Part shown: positions 45,101-47,654 of the stretch, piece after piece
Layout: each line of letters opens with the position of its first letter
Position numbering within the stretch: position 1 is the first letter of the stretch
Assembly (NCBI GenBank): GCA_934408705.1
Contig: CAKRVL010000009.1
Coordinates: 1-47,654 of the forward strand
From: an uncultured Blautia sp.
GTDB taxonomy: Bacteria > Bacillota > Clostridia > Lachnospirales > Lachnospiraceae
Length of the DNA stretch: 47,654 bases
Reading direction: 5' to 3'
Program-made: the position numbers and the translations under genes
Notes under the pieces: model-generated
Database searches by the model: none
The model's input: only the letters and a program-made list of their open reading frames with translations
Told to the model about the DNA's origin: nothing

Positions 45101-45837
45101 TTCCAGGCACCCTCTGATTCGTTCATCTGATCAATGGCATAATTAATCTTGTCCAGCAGTTCTGTATTTCCTTTTTTCACAATAGCGTATATTTCTTCGC
45201 TTTCAAAGGTTTCAATTACGCGCTCGTTTGCAGTTGCGCGCATAGAGCCTGAAACAATAGCATCTATTTTGCCCGATTGCAGGGCGCTCTCCATGTGGGA
45301 TACCATATCAAAACAGACTGGTACATAGGTAAAGCCTTTATCTTTGGCGAAAGCATCGAAATCTGTATTTCTGGTATTTCCATTAAGAAATCCCACACGA
45401 AGGCCGTCATATGTAGAATACTTCTGTACAACGACGGAAGTATTATCACTGCGGACAGTCAACATACATTCGTTGGTTCCAATCGGTCTGGAAAAGTCAA
45501 ATTTTGCTTCTCTTTCAGGCGTTTTTCTGACAGAAGTAACCATATCAATCTGGTCATTTTCCAGCATCTGAAACATGTCACGCCAGCTCTTGTCATACCC
45601 GATATATTCATATTCCACATCCAGGTATCTTGCCATCAGACGGAGAAAATCATATCCATACCCGCTTTTATTTCCGTTTTCATCTATCATATGATAGCCA
45701 TCCATGGCAAAGAATCCCACGCGAAGTGTTTCGTGTGTGGAATTTTTGTTAGATGCATATATTGTTTGTGGACATATGGTAATTACACATAAAAGTAAAA
45801 ACCATACCGCAATATTCTTTTTAAATACTGATATCAT
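42145..45837 (-). CDS. Hybrid sensor kinase with two SBP_bac_3 domains, PAS, HisKA, HATPase and receiver
   Basis: The protein has 1230 residues from ATG 45837, behind AGGAGGGGCTTGG. The order is: signal peptide/membrane anchor; first SBP_bac_3 domain (about 35-265, with VGFFAMDGYHMIDENGNKSGYGYDFLRLMARYLDVEYEY); second SBP_bac_3 domain (about 275-515); membrane segment (about 525-545); PAS-like regions; HisKA with His 854 in MSHDIRTPLNGIIG; HATPase with NIADNAVKFSS and GTGLGLAIAKKLAD; receiver with VVEDNELN, phospho-Asp 1149 in YMDIMMP and Lys in LSKPLDE. The architecture resembles EvgS/BvgS but lacks an Hpt. The tandem binding domains should sense a small extracellular amino acid or similar ligand. 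Two AraC genes follow directly. Confidence 0.93.
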   Translation of the reverse strand: MISVFKKNIAVWFLLLCVITICPQTIYASNKNSTHETLRVGFFAMDGYHMIDENGNKSGYGYDFLRLMARYLDVEYEYIGYDKSWRDMFQMLENDQIDMVTSVRKTPEREAKFDFSRPIGTNECMLTVRSDNTSVVVQKYSTYDGLRVGFLNGNTRNTDFDAFAKDKGFTYVPVCFDMVSHMESALQSGKIDAIVSGSMRATANERVIETFESEEIYAIVKKGNTELLDKINYAIDQMNESEGAWKTELFNRYYTLYDDKILKFTDKEKEIIEQYSSKDTPLLVLCDPTKKPYSYVEDGQMKGILPDYFRKLSDNIGISCQFIICNSREEYIAVHNNKELVDLAIDVQLEGDNLAEAKHLGITAPYISISVAKVVRRDFNGTINTVATIEQGASGALEDIYAPDAKKIIYETRYDAMQAVKDGKADAAFVFYYMAQEFVNNDPSGSLVCNLLDKSAFQYRIVTASHINHALSGILTKAIYAMPDKTIEDIASGYTSYKVSDMSLKTIVQLHPVVTLVFTAIMALLFIILAILTVKIRRKNDKLNDSLSKISRDKHVLDKLCVDYTAVYYIDLISGGFETLKMARNANGEKLLKEKSYKNFDEYALQYSREYISNEDKEEFENWFSCANLKKLLSQADRASFHYKCIPNINGQKFFASQAVQVYRSQDKFYVLLGFRYIDDIMQKEKEIQYQLQQALDEAKLQNEIISAISKSYHSIYRIDLQRDFFEEISNDDETHRLTGNKGCASEKLYQICDTMITPEYRPLVRPFMDISTVAERLKKEEYISTEYRMCNGNWHSLRFIAKKRDSSGMVTHVLCTVRSISDTKRREQDLLFAADAAQREADMKTQFLATMSHDIRTPLNGIIGLINMANHYDQDPEMQQKIRDKIMHVLKYLVSLVNDILDMNKLQSGEIKEQEITFDIVYLIRKVNRIYAQKAAEKGITYKTDWKKDSIKHPYLIGNPVYLGRIISNIADNAVKFSSPNSTITVWGNEEALDDEQVVFNLYCKDQGTGMSEEFIKHAFDMFSQENASSRSNYEGTGLGLAIAKKLADNMKGSIELQSEVGVGTTVHITLPFKTGKPDMLHKAESIDDISVEGVHALVVEDNELNMEIAACMLEGNGMKVTCATNGLEAVQLFEESAPGYFGVIYMDIMMPKMNGLDAATAIRNLDREDAESVPIIAMSANAFAEDIINCKLAGMNMHLSKPLDETKMITALKQCMADNKSLKLRDDL

Positions 45838-46018
45838 CCAAGCCCCTCCTGTTATTGTCATTTTTTCAGTTGGTTTGCTCTTTATTATTTGGATTTTATA
45901 AAAATAACATACCATGCAGGGGGAGTCCCGTCAATATTCGGGAAGCGTTTTTTACCGGTTTTTTGCCGGTTTTTGCCAAGATTTTATCAATATTTTACTA
46001 GCTCTAGTGATAGTGACT

Positions 46019-46047
46019 ATGACAGTTTTTTACTATATTCTGATAGT
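46019..46047 (+). promoter_or_regulatory. Candidate promoter of the small LRR gene
   Basis: ATGACA (5 of 6) and GATAGT (4 of 6) are 17 nt apart, 41 nt before the start codon. The -10 is poor, so confidence is low. Imperfect tandem CCGGTTTTT units lie upstream at about 45956-45972. Confidence 0.4.
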
Positions 46048-46088
46048 GTAAAGATTGCGGGATATGATTGTAGGAAGGGGGCAACAGA

Positions 46089-47069
46089 ATGAAGAAAAGT
46101 ATATTGACAGGGTTGATCGTAATTGCAATACTGGCGGGAATTGCGGTGCCGGCAAGGGCTGAAGAAACTGTTCCGGCAGATGCAGTGGAGAATTTGACAG
46201 AGATGCCCTATGAAGCATTACCGGAAGAGGATTTTGAGTTTGATGAAGATAGCAGAACGATTACTGCGTATATCGGAACATCTGTGGATGTTATCATACC
46301 GCGTACGATTGGTGGTGTGCCGGTGGAAAATATTTCCTATAATACGTTTGAATGTGCAAGAGATTATGTGCATTCCGGTATGGCAACCAATCAGAAGGAA
46401 GGTGACTGGCTGCCTATGCGTTGTCTGATCCTGCCGGAGACATTGAAATCCATAGAGGACAGTGCATTTACCAATTGCTATGATCTGGAAACTGTGATTT
46501 GTTATGCGCCTCTGGAGAACACGAACAGAGGATTATTTGAGGAATGCAAGGGATTGAAAACAGTAATTTTTGTGAACGGGGTTGGTGAGATGGATAATTA
46601 CCTGTTTAATTACTGTAAGAATCTGAAGACTGTGTGGTGGAAAGGACAGGTAAATAGAATCGGAGTACAGTGTTTCGGAGTCACAGGTCTGGAGCAGCTT
46701 TGTGTGAATGCGAAGAGTGTTGATATCAGTGCATTTGCCGGAAGTGAAGATTTGAAAGAAATACACATTCGCAGTGGTGTTGAGCATTTTAATATGACAG
46801 CATTTGCAATGCTGTCAGGAATCGAAACAATCTGTCTGGAAGATATTGATCCGGAAGTTCTGGAGCCAGACTGGGTGAACTTACAGAATAGCACAGTTAC
46901 GATTCTGGTGCCGGAGGATACTACGGATGAACAGCTGCAGCTTGTGACTCAGAAGTTTGCCAGTGCATATATAATCATAAATAAATCCCAGGTACAGAAG
47001 GGAAGTTGTCAGATGCCGGATGTTCCAATGCCGGATATTGATGGTATCGTTAGTGAGTATGGGATTTAA
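46089..47069 (+). CDS. Small secreted BspA-type leucine-rich repeat protein
   Basis: The protein has 326 residues. A signal peptide (about 1-24, cleavage after ARA) is followed by an acidic stretch. LRR_5-type repeats follow: ILPETLKSIEDSAFTNCYDLETVI, NRGLFEECKGLKTVIFVNG, MDNYLFNYCKNLKTVWWKG, AFAGSEDLKEIHIRSGVEHF. The C-terminus is short and has no anchor. The start ATG follows GGAAGGGGGCAACAGA. It is monocistronic. The likely role is binding of an extracellular ligand or matrix, which is family knowledge only. It is much shorter than the 828-residue LRR protein at 14724. Confidence 0.85.
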   Translation: MKKSILTGLIVIAILAGIAVPARAEETVPADAVENLTEMPYEALPEEDFEFDEDSRTITAYIGTSVDVIIPRTIGGVPVENISYNTFECARDYVHSGMATNQKEGDWLPMRCLILPETLKSIEDSAFTNCYDLETVICYAPLENTNRGLFEECKGLKTVIFVNGVGEMDNYLFNYCKNLKTVWWKGQVNRIGVQCFGVTGLEQLCVNAKSVDISAFAGSEDLKEIHIRSGVEHFNMTAFAMLSGIETICLEDIDPEVLEPDWVNLQNSTVTILVPEDTTDEQLQLVTQKFASAYIIINKSQVQKGSCQMPDVPMPDIDGIVSEYGI

Positions 47070-47178
47070 GGAAATTACTTCGTAATGTTCCTATTACACA
47101 AAAAAGCTCCCACTGATAGATCGCGAAGCGACTGCGTTCATGAGCAAGTAGTGAAGCGGGCCTGGAATGCCCGCTTTA
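47070..47178. repeat. Structured intergenic repeat, copy B
   Basis: Directly after the LRR stop is a hairpin GGAAATTAC-TTC-GTAATGTTCC. TCGC-GAA-GCGA (47121-47131) and AAGCGGGC-CTGGAAT-GCCCGCTT (47154-47176) follow. The second and third hairpins match copy A at 22145 in layout and in the CTGGAAT loop. Confidence 0.7.
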
Positions 47179-47186
47179 CCCCTTAA

Positions 47187-47654
47187 TTATTCTATAATAA
47201 CCAGGCGTCCTTCCACGTCCCGGGAAAGATGCTGTGTTACCATCATATACTCTTCAATGATATCTCGGCAGGAGGTAGCCAGCACACGGGGGAGTGCATT
47301 TTCTTTTGCTTCCTCAAGAGAAATATTCAGAAATTCCTGTAAATTCATAAAATGATATTTGGATACGGCGATGGAGTACAGCTGTTTTTCTTCTATTGAC
47401 TTGCCATCAAGTGCCAGTTCGTGAAATTTATGCTCTTTGCGGGACCATACCATGCGCATGCCATGAGAAAACTGGTAAAATTCCGTATGTTCTCTGGTAA
47501 GCGCTTCTTCACGCAGAACAAACTGAAGCATCCGTTCCAGCTGAACGCCTGTTACCTTCAGCATATACACAGGTTCATCGTAGGGAAGGCATTCCACCAG
47601 ATCGTGATAATGTACCACAGGTCCTAAGGTGTAGCCTCGTATTTCCCCGGAGCC
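47187..47654 (-). CDS. 5'-nucleotidase C-terminal domain, N-terminal part outside window
   Basis: The frame is open to the right edge, so the gene starts beyond the window. The visible 155 residues begin SGEIRGYTLGPVVHYHDLVECLPYDEPVYMLKVTG, matching the GGxIR...GPxxxxDLxxxxPFxN pattern of the 5_nucleotid_C domain. GVQLERMLQFVL follows, and YSIAVSKYHFMNLQEFL corresponds to the family's substrate-stacking region. Full-length enzymes hydrolyse nucleotides or UDP-sugars, usually outside the cell. This fits the nearby nucleoside uptake genes, but the catalytic metallophosphatase half cannot be seen. Confidence 0.85.
   Translation of the reverse strand, partial: GSGEIRGYTLGPVVHYHDLVECLPYDEPVYMLKVTGVQLERMLQFVLREEALTREHTEFYQFSHGMRMVWSRKEHKFHELALDGKSIEEKQLYSIAVSKYHFMNLQEFLNISLEEAKENALPRVLATSCRDIIEEYMMVTQHLSRDVEGRLVIIE

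Noticed and set aside
45277..45792. 171-residue ORF antisense to the hybrid kinase binding domains
   Set aside because: Lies wholly inside a strongly supported gene and has no recognisable motif or good ribosome binding site.
42145..45837. Kinase as an amino-acid ABC binding-protein gene
   Set aside because: The SBP_bac_3 domains are fused through a membrane segment to kinase and receiver domains, so it is a sensor and not a transport component.
45950..45977. Repeated TTTTTGCCGGT-like units as a minisatellite
   Set aside because: Only two to three imperfect short copies; too little to call a repeat array, noted only as promoter-region context.

Overview
The window looks like chromosomal DNA of a gut anaerobic Firmicute, most likely a Lachnospiraceae member (Blautia / Ruminococcus-like). 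Evidence: low to moderate GC, strong AGGAGG-type ribosome binding sites, secreted proteins with Gram-positive signal peptides, BspA-type leucine-rich repeat proteins, GH95 and GH2 glycosidases, CUT2 sugar ABC transporters, several GGDEF proteins and a quinone-independent glp operon. The genus is inference. I saw no rRNA, tRNA, CRISPR array, transposase or phage gene.

Layout. (1) 1-5.6 kb, signalling: the 3' part of a hybrid histidine kinase, a CHASE-like/GGDEF protein facing it, then a LOG protein - membrane GGDEF - GNAT operon behind a clear promoter. (2) 5.6-6.1 kb: ProX-type editing deacylase. (3) 6.3-14.6 kb, a glycan locus: a cytoplasmic GH95 fucosidase-family enzyme diverges from an operon of binding protein, CUT2 ATPase, CUT2 permease and SGNH hydrolase, followed by a LacI-type regulator. 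Two LacI-type palindromes lie 74 bp apart in the shared regulatory region. (4) 14.7-17.2 kb: large secreted LRR protein. (5) 17.3-22.1 kb, glycerol-3-phosphate locus: GlpP antiterminator, a NifX-like/FKBP fusion, then two flavoproteins and a DUF1667 protein. A terminator hairpin lies just before the first flavoprotein and is a probable GlpP target. (6) 22.2-30.2 kb: Cache-like/GGDEF protein, secreted GH2 beta-galactosidase with an inserted LamG domain, and a secreted propeller-like protein of unknown function. (7) 30.3-33 kb: a degenerate stand-alone receiver facing a LytTR/GHKL two-component pair. (8) 33-47.65 kb, nucleoside/ribose region: ribokinase, purine nucleoside phosphorylase, a BMP-type nucleoside ABC transporter operon carrying a stand-alone RarA/MgsA C-terminal-like protein, two paralogous AraC regulators and a large hybrid sensor kinase. 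A small secreted LRR protein and the 3' end of a 5'-nucleotidase follow.

How the genes work together. The window reads as nutrient-scavenging modules, each with its own sensor: a LacI repressor for the GH95/ABC locus, GlpP for glycerol-3-phosphate oxidation, and kinase/AraC or LytTR systems next to nucleoside uptake. Three GGDEF proteins with three different sensory regions suggest several inputs into cyclic-di-nucleotide signalling.

The observations most worth a second look are: the GlpP-type read-through hairpin; a structured repeat found in two convergent intergenic regions with a compensatory base-pair change; a 141-bp element with 18-bp perfect terminal inverted repeats; the pseudo-receiver that lost both Asp and Lys; and the orphan RarA-C-like gene inside the nucleoside transporter operon.
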